Assembly (NCBI RefSeq): GCF_019656075.1
Contig: NZ_BPKZ01000008.1
Location: 39,022-103,021, forward strand
Length of the DNA: 64,000 nt
DNA from: Leuconostoc palmae
GTDB taxonomy: Bacteria > Bacillota > Bacilli > Lactobacillales > Lactobacillaceae
Direction of reading: 5' to 3'
A model generated the notes under the pieces. That model saw only the letters and a program-made list of their open reading frames with translations. It did no database searches and had not been told where the DNA came from. A program made the position numbers and the translations under genes. Positions 26,930 to 34,580 of the stretch are shown here, one piece after another. The stretch's first letter is position 1. Each line of letters starts with the position of its first letter.

Positions 26930-28195
26930 ATGTTAGTTACCAATGATAAAATTGCTTTTGAAAAATATCATCTTTATCCTACAGAGGGATTATTAAATGA
27001 TCCTAATGGATTAGTTTATTTTAATGGGCAATATCATGTTTTTTATCAATGGAATCCTAAAGGGTGTGATCATAAATATAAAGTATGGGGACACTTTATC
27101 TCAAAAGATTTAACAACTTGGGAACGTGTTGAAACGGCTTTAGAACCATCGTTGGAAAACTTAGATAGTGCAGGAATATATTCTGGGGCAGCATATGTTC
27201 ATGACAATCGTTTGTATGTTTTCTATACTGGTAATGTTCGTAATGAACTAGGTCAAAGTGTGAAATCTTCTCAAATGTGGGCAGTGAGTGATGATGGTAT
27301 TCATTTTGAAAAGCTTGGTGAATTGTTTCCACATCCCAAAGGTTTTACAAAAGATGTCCGTGATCCGATGGTTTGGCAAGGTAAAAATGGTCATTATTTC
27401 TTAATACTTGGTGCACAACATGATAATCAAGTTGGCGATATTATTGCTTATGAATCAACTGATTTCAAAAACTGGACGTTTCGTGGTTCTATTTTGGGCA
27501 ACCAATTGCAGAATGTACGAGGGTACATGTTAGAATGTCCTGGTTTCATTGAAGTAGATGGTAAGCAGGTTCTAATGTTTTCACCACAAGGGCTAACACC
27601 TGATACTGATAATCATCGATACGAAAACATTCATAACACTGGTTATGTTGTTGGAAAATTCGATGAGAGCAGTGCTACGTTTAATGTTATGACTGATTTT
27701 GAAGAGGTTGATAAAGGATTTGAATTCTATGCACCCCAAACCATGATTGCTCCAGATGGTCGTCGTATTATGTGGGGATGGGCAGGAATGATGACACCAG
27801 ACAGGGAAGGAAGTGTACCAACAATAGCTGCTAATAATTGGGTACATGTGCTTAGCTTACCTAGAGAGTTACATGTTAATAACCAAAATAAATTGTTACA
27901 GCGGCCTATTTCTGAAATTTTAGAAGTAAAACAGTTAACGAACTTTGACCATGTTTCAGTTGGAAAGTACGCTATTGATACTAACACAAATTGGGAAATT
28001 GTTCTCTCTGACTCTTCAAAGTTACGTCGTATGGACAATAAAATTATTTTTGAAAGAAAACAGTGGGAATCAGGTCAAGTAGAGACACGTCAAATAACAG
28101 GAAATGTTAATCAAGTGATCTTGATTATTGACAATGATGTTCTTGAATTGTATACAGAAGACGGGCTGGAAAGTATGACAAGTCGATGGTTTTAA
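26930..28195 (+). CDS. scrB: Sucrose-6-phosphate hydrolase (GH32)
   Basis: Cleaves the sucrose-6-phosphate made by the PTS into glucose-6-phosphate and fructose. 421 residues. The five-bladed propeller motifs are intact: nucleophile LLNDPNGLVYF near residue 25, RDPMVW near 145, and the acid/base ECPGF near 200. The protein is 50-80 residues shorter than usual ScrB; the shortening is in the C-terminal beta-sandwich, which still ends with the family-like LELYTEDGLESMTSRWF. The GGAG site lies 6 bases before the ATG, 9 bases after scrA. It ends at a shared terminator. Confidence 0.93.
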   Translation: MLVTNDKIAFEKYHLYPTEGLLNDPNGLVYFNGQYHVFYQWNPKGCDHKYKVWGHFISKDLTTWERVETALEPSLENLDSAGIYSGAAYVHDNRLYVFYTGNVRNELGQSVKSSQMWAVSDDGIHFEKLGELFPHPKGFTKDVRDPMVWQGKNGHYFLILGAQHDNQVGDIIAYESTDFKNWTFRGSILGNQLQNVRGYMLECPGFIEVDGKQVLMFSPQGLTPDTDNHRYENIHNTGYVVGKFDESSATFNVMTDFEEVDKGFEFYAPQTMIAPDGRRIMWGWAGMMTPDREGSVPTIAANNWVHVLSLPRELHVNNQNKLLQRPISEILEVKQLTNFDHVSVGKYAIDTNTNWEIVLSDSSKLRRMDNKIIFERKQWESGQVETRQITGNVNQVILIIDNDVLELYTEDGLESMTSRWF

Positions 28196-28228
28196 TAATA
28201 ACTAATGACTAATTAACAATGACAAAAT

Positions 28229-28271
28229 AAAAGACGACACAATAGTTCAGTAAGTTGTGTGGTCTTTTTTT
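28229..28271. terminator. Bidirectional terminator between scrB and the RNase H-like gene
   Basis: 14-bp inverted repeat with one mismatch (AAAAGACGACACAA versus TTGTGTGGTCTTTT) and T-runs on both strands. Confidence 0.8.
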
Positions 28272-28639
28272 AGTGCTTGCAAAGCCAAATTATGCGCACC
28301 ACGATTTTCTTTTTCTGGAATCCATTGTATCAGAACTAAATTATAAGATTGAAGTAACAAGCAAAGTTTGTCGACAAATGGCTGGTAATGTTTGGCATAT
28401 TTTTTTTCTAATGCATCAGTCATAATTTTCGAATCACTATAAATTTTAATGATACTATCAGATGATGGTAGGTGCCTTAATGCCCATGATAAAGCCATGA
28501 ATTCAGCTTGATGGTTATCATTTGTTTTAAAAATAGGGGATTTGATTTGATATTGTTTTTTTTCTATTGAAATAACAGCACCTGCGGCACTAAATCCGGT
28601 AGTTACGTTTCTTGCCGCATCGACAAACAAAGTGATCAT
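28247..28639 (-). CDS. Ribonuclease H-like protein with altered last catalytic residue
   Basis: 130 residues with the RNase HI fold pattern: D7 in LFVDAAR, E46 in HQAEFMAL, D69 in YSDSKIM. The fourth carboxylate, normally D in an ADxLA motif, is H116 (RGAHNLAL). RNase HI would cut RNA in RNA-DNA hybrids; loss of the fourth Asp weakens but need not abolish this, and some families use His or Asn near here. The gene is alone on the minus strand, convergent with scrB and divergent from the ebsA-like gene. Confidence 0.8.
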   Translation of the reverse strand: MITLFVDAARNVTTGFSAAGAVISIEKKQYQIKSPIFKTNDNHQAEFMALSWALRHLPSSDSIIKIYSDSKIMTDALEKKYAKHYQPFVDKLCLLLQSYNLVLIQWIPEKENRGAHNLALQALKKDHTTY

Positions 28640-28715
28640 AATTTTTTCTCCATATTGATTTATTTAAAGTATACATTTTTTTGTGTTAATGCGGATCAAT
28701 GCAGAGTTGAATTCA

Positions 28716-28724
28716 TGTTAAAAT
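28716..28724 (+). promoter_or_regulatory. Extended -10 promoter for the ebsA-like gene
   Basis: TGTTAAAAT within CATGTTAAAATA, the same sequence seen before the gene at 60388. The RNA start would be near 28731, with GAGGTG before the ATG at 28755. Confidence 0.5.
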
Positions 28725-28754
28725 AGAATGTGTTAGATTAAATTGAGGTGAAGT

Positions 28755-29156
28755 ATGATACCAAAAAGAGGATTTTTTCAACCAATAGACACCAATGGAA
28801 AAATTGGATGGGTATGGTGGAGTATATTTTTAATGATTGGCATAATTGCATGGAGTGAGATATTATTTAAAATTGATATTGTCATTATCTGTTATCTTTT
28901 AATTATTTTAGGTATTGGGGTAATTATGATTTTTAGGCGTCGAGTGTATATTGCTGGATCTCAAATATTTTTAGGTAGATTATTTATAAGTGACTATGAA
29001 AAAATATCATTATCTTCGTTAAATAACTGGCGTTTAAATGGTAAGTTATTATCTTTTGAGCGCGCTGGTCGAGTTAGAAAATATTGGTTAAGTAAAAATA
29101 TTGCAACACAAATTAAGGAATATATGGATACCCATGACAGAAAAGATAACAGTTAA
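28755..29156 (+). CDS. EbsA-like membrane protein
   Basis: 133 residues: the N-terminal MIPKRGFFQP, two adjacent membrane helices (about residues 20-40 and 43-60), then a cytoplasmic basic domain (RRRVYIAGSQIFLGRLF onward). Size, N-terminus and position next to an RNase H-like gene and rluD resemble the lactobacillar EbsA family, named for enterococcal pore-forming activity but poorly characterised. The C-terminus overlaps the start of rluD by 23 bases. Confidence 0.65.
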   Translation: MIPKRGFFQPIDTNGKIGWVWWSIFLMIGIIAWSEILFKIDIVIICYLLIILGIGVIMIFRRRVYIAGSQIFLGRLFISDYEKISLSSLNNWRLNGKLLSFERAGRVRKYWLSKNIATQIKEYMDTHDRKDNS

Positions 29157-30063
29157 TATTGAAAATGAGACAGGGCGCATTGATTCTGTGCTATCAAAGA
29201 AAAATTTACCGTATTCTAGAACAGTAATTGCAGATTGGCTAAAAGCAGGCTACATTTTAGTCAATCAACAAATGGTGAAACAATCATATAAAGTGAATCA
29301 GAATGATGTGATTACAATCGAACCACCGATGGTTAAGTCAGTTGAAATTCAGGCTGAAAACATACCGCTTGATATTGTTTACGAAGATGATGACTTGATT
29401 GTTGTTAATAAGCCACAAGGAATGGTGGTTCATCCTGCAGCTGGACATATCAGTCAAACATTAGTTAATGCATTGATGTATTACTCACCTTTATCGACTA
29501 TTAATGGAGAATATCGTCCAGGTATTGTGCATCGAATTGACCGTGATACAAGTGGTTTGTTAATGGTCGCAAAAAATGATCATGCACACCAAGTCTTATC
29601 AGAACAACTTAAAGCTCATAAAAATAAGCGTATTTATTATGCCTTGGTCAAAGGGGAATTTTCTGAAAATAGTGGGACTATTAATGCGCCTATTGCCAGA
29701 CACAAAGTTGATCGAAAAAAACAAGCTGTTCAAGAAGATGGTAGGGAAGCGATTACACATTTTGAAGTATTGGAGCGCTTTGTAGGTTACACTTTGGTCA
29801 AGGCTATACTTGAAACGGGTCGAACGCACCAAATACGTGTGCATATGACATATATTGGACATCCTATTGTTGGAGATCCTGTGTATGGTTCAGCACAAAA
29901 AATGGCTGGTCAACATTTAAATGGGCAGTTGCTTCATGCTAAAACATTGTCACTGATGCAGCCAACTACTGGTGAAGAGTTATTATTTGATAGTCCGTTA
30001 CCAGATTATTTTACAAATGCGATAAAATCATTAACACCAATTATTTCATCAACACAAGATTAA
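29134..30063 (+). CDS. rluD: RluD-family 23S rRNA pseudouridine synthase
   Basis: Isomerises uridines to pseudouridine in large-subunit rRNA. 309 residues from the ATG at 29134, inside the end of the preceding gene; the TTG at 29101 is a less likely start. An N-terminal S4 RNA-binding domain (RIDSVLSKKNLPYSRTVIAD, residues ~11-30, to ITIEPP) precedes the catalytic domain with the catalytic aspartate in HRIDRDTSGLLMVAK near residue 140 and the RTHQIRVHM segment near 230. The weak distant AAGGA suggests coupling. pyrR follows 40 bases on. Confidence 0.93.
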   Translation: MTEKITVNIENETGRIDSVLSKKNLPYSRTVIADWLKAGYILVNQQMVKQSYKVNQNDVITIEPPMVKSVEIQAENIPLDIVYEDDDLIVVNKPQGMVVHPAAGHISQTLVNALMYYSPLSTINGEYRPGIVHRIDRDTSGLLMVAKNDHAHQVLSEQLKAHKNKRIYYALVKGEFSENSGTINAPIARHKVDRKKQAVQEDGREAITHFEVLERFVGYTLVKAILETGRTHQIRVHMTYIGHPIVGDPVYGSAQKMAGQHLNGQLLHAKTLSLMQPTTGEELLFDSPLPDYFTNAIKSLTPIISSTQD

Positions 30064-30076
30064 GAAAGGACACTTT

Positions 30077-30093
30077 TTGGTTTAACCAAGGAG
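30077..30093 (+). promoter_or_regulatory. Small hairpin overlapping the pyrR ribosome site
   Basis: TTGGT-TTA-ACCAA (30077-30089) shares its last two bases with the AAGGAG ribosome site at 30088-30093. The stem is short, so any effect on initiation would be modest. Confidence 0.4.
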
Positions 30094-30103
30094 CAGTAAA
30101 ATT

Positions 30104-30631
30104 ATGCTAAATAAAGAAGTTTTAGATAACGCCTCATTGCAAAGAGCATTGACGCGCATTACATATGAGATTATTGAACGCAATAAAGGTGGTCAAGATT
30201 TAGTACTTGTTGGTATCAAGACGCGTGGAGAATTTCTTGCACATAGAATTGCGAATCGACTAGAACAGTTAGAAGGAGTTAAAATTCCTGTAATGGCAAT
30301 TGACATTACTAACTTCAGAGATGACGTATTAAACCGCGAAGATAGTTTAGGATTAAATGAAGAAGAAATGACGAATATTGCCGATAAAAACATTGTTTTG
30401 ATAGATGATGTCTTGTTCACTGGGCGAACAATTAGAGCGGCATTGGATGCATTGATTCATATCGGTCGGCCTAATACAATTGCATTGGCAGTATTAGTTG
30501 ATAGAGGACATCGTGAATTACCAATCAGAGCAGACTTTGTCGGTAAAAATATTCCCACAGCTCAAAATGAAAAAATAAAGGTTTTGGTACAAGAAATTGA
30601 CGGTCGAGATGCTGTTGAAATTGTACATTAA
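30104..30631 (+). CDS. pyrR: PyrR: pyrimidine operon regulator / uracil phosphoribosyltransferase
   Basis: UMP-responsive RNA-binding attenuation protein with weak UPRTase activity. 175 residues. The PRPP-binding loop [22 protein letters not shown] sits around residues 90-110, and the N-terminus matches the family ([20 protein letters not shown]). The ribosome site is AAGGAG, 10 bases upstream. The next genes are CarA- and CarB-like but degenerate, and no other pyr biosynthesis gene is in the window. I found no PyrR-binding loop (ARUCCNGNGAGGYU) in the flanking gaps, so its RNA target is probably elsewhere. Confidence 0.93.
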   Translation: MLNKEVLDNASLQRALTRITYEIIERNKGGQDLVLVGIKTRGEFLAHRIANRLEQLEGVKIPVMAIDITNFRDDVLNREDSLGLNEEEMTNIADKNIVLIDDVLFTGRTIRAALDALIHIGRPNTIALAVLVDRGHRELPIRADFVGKNIPTAQNEKIKVLVQEIDGRDAVEIVH

Positions 30632-30643
30632 TGAAAGAAAGCT

Positions 30644-30663
30644 AAATTAGCTTAAGCTAGTTT
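30644..30663 (+). terminator. Possible weak terminator or attenuator between pyrR and the carA-like gene
   Basis: 7-bp stem AAATTAG / CTAGTTT (one T-G) around CTTAAG, with T residues as its right arm, 16 bases before the ATG at 30680. It is AT-rich and weak. Confidence 0.4.
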
Positions 30664-30679
30664 TGTGGTAAATGAACTT

Positions 30680-31765
30680 ATGACAGAACGTCACTTAATA
30701 CTTGAAGATGGTACTATATTTAAAGGGTTGGGATTTGGTGCACCAGCGACTACATTTGGAGAAATTATTTTTCATACAGCCATGACAGGTTATCAAGAAA
30801 TCATTACAGATCCAATTTATGATGGTCAAATGATTGTTTTTGCCATGCCGGTTGTTGGGGCTTCAGGCATTCATGCGGAAGCTTATGAATCAGTTAAGCC
30901 AACAATTCGAGGTATGATTGTGCATGATTTAGCTGAGGTATCAGTTAACCGACAAAGGCGTATGAACCTGGATCGTTTTTTAAAACAGCACAACATTCCT
31001 GGTCTATATCAAGTAGATACAAGACAACTTATTAGACACTTACGAGAAACTGGACCACAGAAAGCAACAATTGTTGATTATGCCGATGAGCATGCTGTTG
31101 ATCAGCTAGTAGCAACTGTTTTAACTAATAAACAGGTTCAAAATACTGCAACACCAAAACCTTATGCCAATCCTGGTAGAGGTCGACATATTGTTGTCAT
31201 TGATTTCGGTTTAAAACATGGTATTTTAAGAATGCTTGGAGACTACGATGCTAATGTTTCTGTATTGCCGTACACAACAAACGTAGAAGAAGTTTTGACA
31301 CTAGATCCTGACGGTATTATTTTATCAACTGGGCCAGGTGATCCGCGTACGCTACCAGAAAGCGTTTTGACGCTCATTAGAGTATTGCAGACTAAGGTGC
31401 CGATGTTAGGTATTGGATTAGGACATGAATTATTTGCTTTATCAAATGGTGCTGAACTAATGCCGTTACCTTCTGAGCACCATGGAATGAACCATCCCAT
31501 ACAAGAAATAATATCTAGACAAATTTTTTATGCCATGCAGGGTCAAGGTTATGCAGTTAATGCGGAAACAATTGATCGAAAAAAATTATTTGTGACGTAT
31601 CGTGATTTAGTAGATGGTGCTGTACAAGGATTACGACATCGTGAGTATCCGGCATTTAGTGTTCAATTTTTTCCAGATGCTGCTCCTGGACCTCTCGAAG
31701 CAACAGAAGTATTTGCAGATTTTTTTGAAACGGTAGAAGATTATGTCGAACATTTTAACCAATAA
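30680..31765 (+). CDS. CarA-like carbamoyl-phosphate synthase small subunit lacking the glutaminase triad
   Basis: 361 residues, the right length for CarA, with both the N-terminal CarA domain (LEDGTIFKGLGFGA, AMTGYQEIITDPIYDGQM) and a class I glutamine-amidotransferase domain. The triad is gone: the nucleophile motif reads LGIGLGHE, with Gly246 where CarA has Cys, and the HPE motif reads FPD (Phe331, Asp333). The surrounding fold-defining text (STGPGDP, FPDAAPGP) is kept. Hydrolysis of glutamine is therefore not expected. The start is ATG 30680 (GTG 30665 possible); no strong ribosome site. It overlaps the CarB-like gene by 23 bases. It may act as a structural or regulatory partner. Confidence 0.85.
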   Translation: MTERHLILEDGTIFKGLGFGAPATTFGEIIFHTAMTGYQEIITDPIYDGQMIVFAMPVVGASGIHAEAYESVKPTIRGMIVHDLAEVSVNRQRRMNLDRFLKQHNIPGLYQVDTRQLIRHLRETGPQKATIVDYADEHAVDQLVATVLTNKQVQNTATPKPYANPGRGRHIVVIDFGLKHGILRMLGDYDANVSVLPYTTNVEEVLTLDPDGIILSTGPGDPRTLPESVLTLIRVLQTKVPMLGIGLGHELFALSNGAELMPLPSEHHGMNHPIQEIISRQIFYAMQGQGYAVNAETIDRKKLFVTYRDLVDGAVQGLRHREYPAFSVQFFPDAAPGPLEATEVFADFFETVEDYVEHFNQ

Positions 31766-34259
31766 AACAATTAAAAAGTTACTCTTTATTGGTTCTGGCG
31801 TTAATGATTTTGGTAAGGAAGCTGAACATGATTCAGCAATTTACCAAGTAATGCCGGAATTAACTAGGCGAGGCATTGAAGTCTTCGTTATTGATGAAAA
31901 TCCATATACGTTATCGCTAGAAAGCCTTTCAGCAACAACGTTTTGGCAACCATTGACGGTGAAGAATCTTAAATCTGTGATTTTGGAAAATAAAATTGAT
32001 ACTGTTGTTCCTCTATTTGGTGGTGAGTCATCGTTGAGATTGTGGTCAGAAGTTGTTCAAAGCTGGAATTATGGTGACGGTACAATGCCTAATACTTTAG
32101 GACTAAGTATTGATATGATCCTTAAGGTCAATAACTTACCTATTTTGACACAGATGATGGCTCAAAATGGCTTGCCTGTCATCAATAACTATGTTTTAAA
32201 AGCTCAAGATGAAGCTAATGAATTATTGCGTCAAGTACAATTACCTTTAATGGTACGTGCATTACATCCTATTCAAAATAATACACGTCATATTGTTGAC
32301 CGGTTAGATGATTTTGAATCAGCAATCAAAGCGGCAAAATCGCAATCAGTTACGCAAGAGGTTATTATATCAAAAGCAATAAATGGACTTAAAGAAATTA
32401 GTTTAGAAGTATTAAGAGATTCTCGGGGCAACAAGTTACAGATAGGTGCCAGTGAAGACATGGATCCTATTGGTATCCACACACAGGATTCGTTAAGTAT
32501 TTCACCAATTTTGACGGTTCAGGATCAACTAATTAGTAAAATGAGATCGTATGCTTTCAAAATTGCTGATATGTTACACCTTGAAGGTGTTTTACATGTC
32601 CGATTTGCTGTTAATGATGATTCACATGAAATCTTTGTGATTAAGGTGTCGCCTTACATTGATCAAATGGCAACACGAACTGCTTTGTGTACAGGGTATC
32701 CGACAATGCTTGTAGCAATGAATCTTGCTATTGGCGTACCCCTTGAAGAAATTGTGTTACCAAGAAACTTTGGTGCAAACGCAGCTATGATGGAACCAAT
32801 GATGGATCATGTCGTTGTAAAATTACCGATTTTTCCTTTTGGTGAGCTTGCCGAAGCAGGGATTAGTGTCAATAGAAAGCTAAATAGTGTGCAGAAGTCA
32901 GTTGGCACAACATTGGGATTTGGTAGAACATTTATTGAGGCGTTGGAAAAGGCAATTCGTTCAGCTCATTTTAACAATACTAGTTTTTCACCAACAAATA
33001 TGGCGACTATTAATGATGACTCTTTGATTCAACAGTTAATTCATTCAGAAGATAATCGTGTTTTACTTTTAATAGAAGCTATTAAAAGAGGTTATGAAAT
33101 TGATGAATTAGCTGAGTTGACTAATATCGATGAATTTTTCTTTCATCAATTAGTTCATTTACATGAAATAGAATCACAAATTGAACAAGATATTGATAGT
33201 ATCAGTTCGTTAAGACGGGGCAAAAAGTACGGATTATCTGACGGATTACTTGCACGTTTTTGGCATACAGATTTTAATATTATTCGTGCGTTGGCAAAAG
33301 AAAATGGTATTGATGCAACGTACAAGGCAGTGGAACCTTCTGCTGGAGAATTTCCCGAAAATGCAAGGCAATATTATGCTACCTATGAATCTGAAAATGA
33401 ATCGGCTCCAATTAGCTCAGAGTCAATTCTGGTTATTGGTTCTGGAGCTTTTCGTATGGGGGATGCAGCATCTGGCGGTTATGCAACGTCAGTAACCTTG
33501 TCTGAATTAAAAAGGTTACAATATCAAACTATCATTATGAACAATAATCCCAATGATGCAACGCTGTTACCACACTTAGCAGATAAGCAATATTTGGAAC
33601 CGCTAGAAATTTCTGATGTTATGAAAGTCGTGGAATTAGAATCACCACAAACGATTATTGTGCCTGGCAACAGAAAAAAATTGATTGACGCATTAAAAGT
33701 ATTAGGTCAAAAAGTTGTAATTTTACCAAAAGAAAAACACATGCCGATAGGACCAAATGAAAAGCAGTCCGAATTTGCAATTAATTTGTTTTTTGATGGA
33801 GAGAAAATTTACCCAATTAATTTGACACAGCATATGGCTGGAGAAATGCGTATTATACCGCAGATGATTGAAACAATAGATGGTATTGATGTATTATCAC
33901 TTAAAAATCCAGGTGTGTATCAATTTATTTGGTATCAAGAAACTATAAAGTGGCAGGAAACAATTCGAGCAAGTTCTTTTGGAAAAGATGGTTCGTGGGT
34001 TAGACCAATGCCATTTGGTCAAATAGCCTATTTAACTAAAGTGATGGACGTACCTTTAATGCGGATGATAGTGCGCGCTGGTTTAGGCAGATTGACAGAT
34101 CAAGATTTTGAGCTTTTAAACACATTGGGAAAGCGAGTAACCCACAATAAGTTGAGTCTGGTTGCTGGCGATATAAATTATGGTTTACATTTACAACCAA
34201 ATCAAGTCATTGATGGTACGAGATTTGAAATTGGCGTAGGAGTTGATGATCATGGCTGA
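31743..34259 (+). CDS. CarB-like protein, truncated and without ATP-grasp active-site residues
   Basis: 838 residues; CarB is usually about 1,060. It aligns from the first pre-ATP-grasp fold (LLFIGSGVNDFGKEAEHD) through the oligomerisation domain (KRGYEIDELAELTNIDEFF, ~residues 450-470) to the second pre-ATP-grasp fold (ILVIGSGAFRMGDAASGG, ~565). In the first ATP-grasp domain the glycine loop GGSGGG is replaced by PIQNNTRH. The ligands equivalent to E. coli Q285, E299, N301 and R303 are R287, K301, S303 and Y305. After residue ~665 no second ATP-grasp or allosteric domain is recognisable; about 170 unfamiliar residues finish it. ATP use seems unlikely. The frame is intact. Confidence 0.82.
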   Translation: MSNILTNKTIKKLLFIGSGVNDFGKEAEHDSAIYQVMPELTRRGIEVFVIDENPYTLSLESLSATTFWQPLTVKNLKSVILENKIDTVVPLFGGESSLRLWSEVVQSWNYGDGTMPNTLGLSIDMILKVNNLPILTQMMAQNGLPVINNYVLKAQDEANELLRQVQLPLMVRALHPIQNNTRHIVDRLDDFESAIKAAKSQSVTQEVIISKAINGLKEISLEVLRDSRGNKLQIGASEDMDPIGIHTQDSLSISPILTVQDQLISKMRSYAFKIADMLHLEGVLHVRFAVNDDSHEIFVIKVSPYIDQMATRTALCTGYPTMLVAMNLAIGVPLEEIVLPRNFGANAAMMEPMMDHVVVKLPIFPFGELAEAGISVNRKLNSVQKSVGTTLGFGRTFIEALEKAIRSAHFNNTSFSPTNMATINDDSLIQQLIHSEDNRVLLLIEAIKRGYEIDELAELTNIDEFFFHQLVHLHEIESQIEQDIDSISSLRRGKKYGLSDGLLARFWHTDFNIIRALAKENGIDATYKAVEPSAGEFPENARQYYATYESENESAPISSESILVIGSGAFRMGDAASGGYATSVTLSELKRLQYQTIIMNNNPNDATLLPHLADKQYLEPLEISDVMKVVELESPQTIIVPGNRKKLIDALKVLGQKVVILPKEKHMPIGPNEKQSEFAINLFFDGEKIYPINLTQHMAGEMRIIPQMIETIDGIDVLSLKNPGVYQFIWYQETIKWQETIRASSFGKDGSWVRPMPFGQIAYLTKVMDVPLMRMIVRAGLGRLTDQDFELLNTLGKRVTHNKLSLVAGDINYGLHLQPNQVIDGTRFEIGVGVDDHG

Positions 34260-34551
34260 TAGCAAAAAATATGAAACAAATTTATTTACAGGGATTGTTG
34301 TTGTAGAAGATGTTTCTGGTAAATACATACCTAAACAGGATTCAAGACCGAATTTTTGGCGTACTGGAAAGCATACACGTGGTCAATTTAAGAAAATTGG
34401 ACAAGTTTTTTTAACTGAAAACAATCTAATGATTGCTGTATTAAGCAAAGAAAAATTGGCTTTTAATAAGCGTCATAATTTTACTGCGTTACAAAGATGG
34501 ACAGATAGACAGGTTGATTTAGCATTATTATCAGAATGGTTGCCACAATAA
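34252..34551 (+). CDS. Orphan 99-residue protein coupled to the CarB-like gene
   Basis: ATG at 34252, 9 bases after TAGGAG and overlapping the CarB-like stop by 8 bases; the upstream TTG/ATG at 34243/34246 are less well placed. The product is soluble and basic, with NLFTGIVVVEDVSGKYIPKQ at the N-terminus and a Trp-containing end (LQRWTDRQVDLALLSEWLPQ, last 20 residues). No family recognised. Its strong ribosome site and overlap suggest production in step with the two carbamoyl-phosphate-synthase-like proteins, perhaps as a third subunit. Confidence 0.75.
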   Translation: MADSKKYETNLFTGIVVVEDVSGKYIPKQDSRPNFWRTGKHTRGQFKKIGQVFLTENNLMIAVLSKEKLAFNKRHNFTALQRWTDRQVDLALLSEWLPQ

Positions 34552-34580
34552 AAAGACTGATGTTTGTCATCAGTCTTTTT
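34550..34580. terminator. Bidirectional terminator between the carAB-like operon and the MFS gene
   Basis: 13-bp stem (A-run plus GACTGATG pairing with CATCAGTC plus T-run) around TTTGT; serves both convergent units. Confidence 0.9.

Noticed and set aside
30632..30679. PyrR attenuator between pyrR and the carA-like gene
   Set aside because: The gap is 48 bases, too short for binding loop plus antiterminator plus terminator, and no ARUCCNGNGAGGYU-like loop is present.
33250..33495. Plus-strand ORF of 81 codons inside the CarB-like gene
   Set aside because: Out-of-frame shadow without a ribosome site; the CarB-like frame continues through it.
31743..34259. CarB-like gene as a frameshifted or interrupted normal carB
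   Set aside because: The frame is continuous, changes are spread through the active site, and no remnant of a second ATP-grasp or allosteric domain is found downstream; the next gene starts within its stop.
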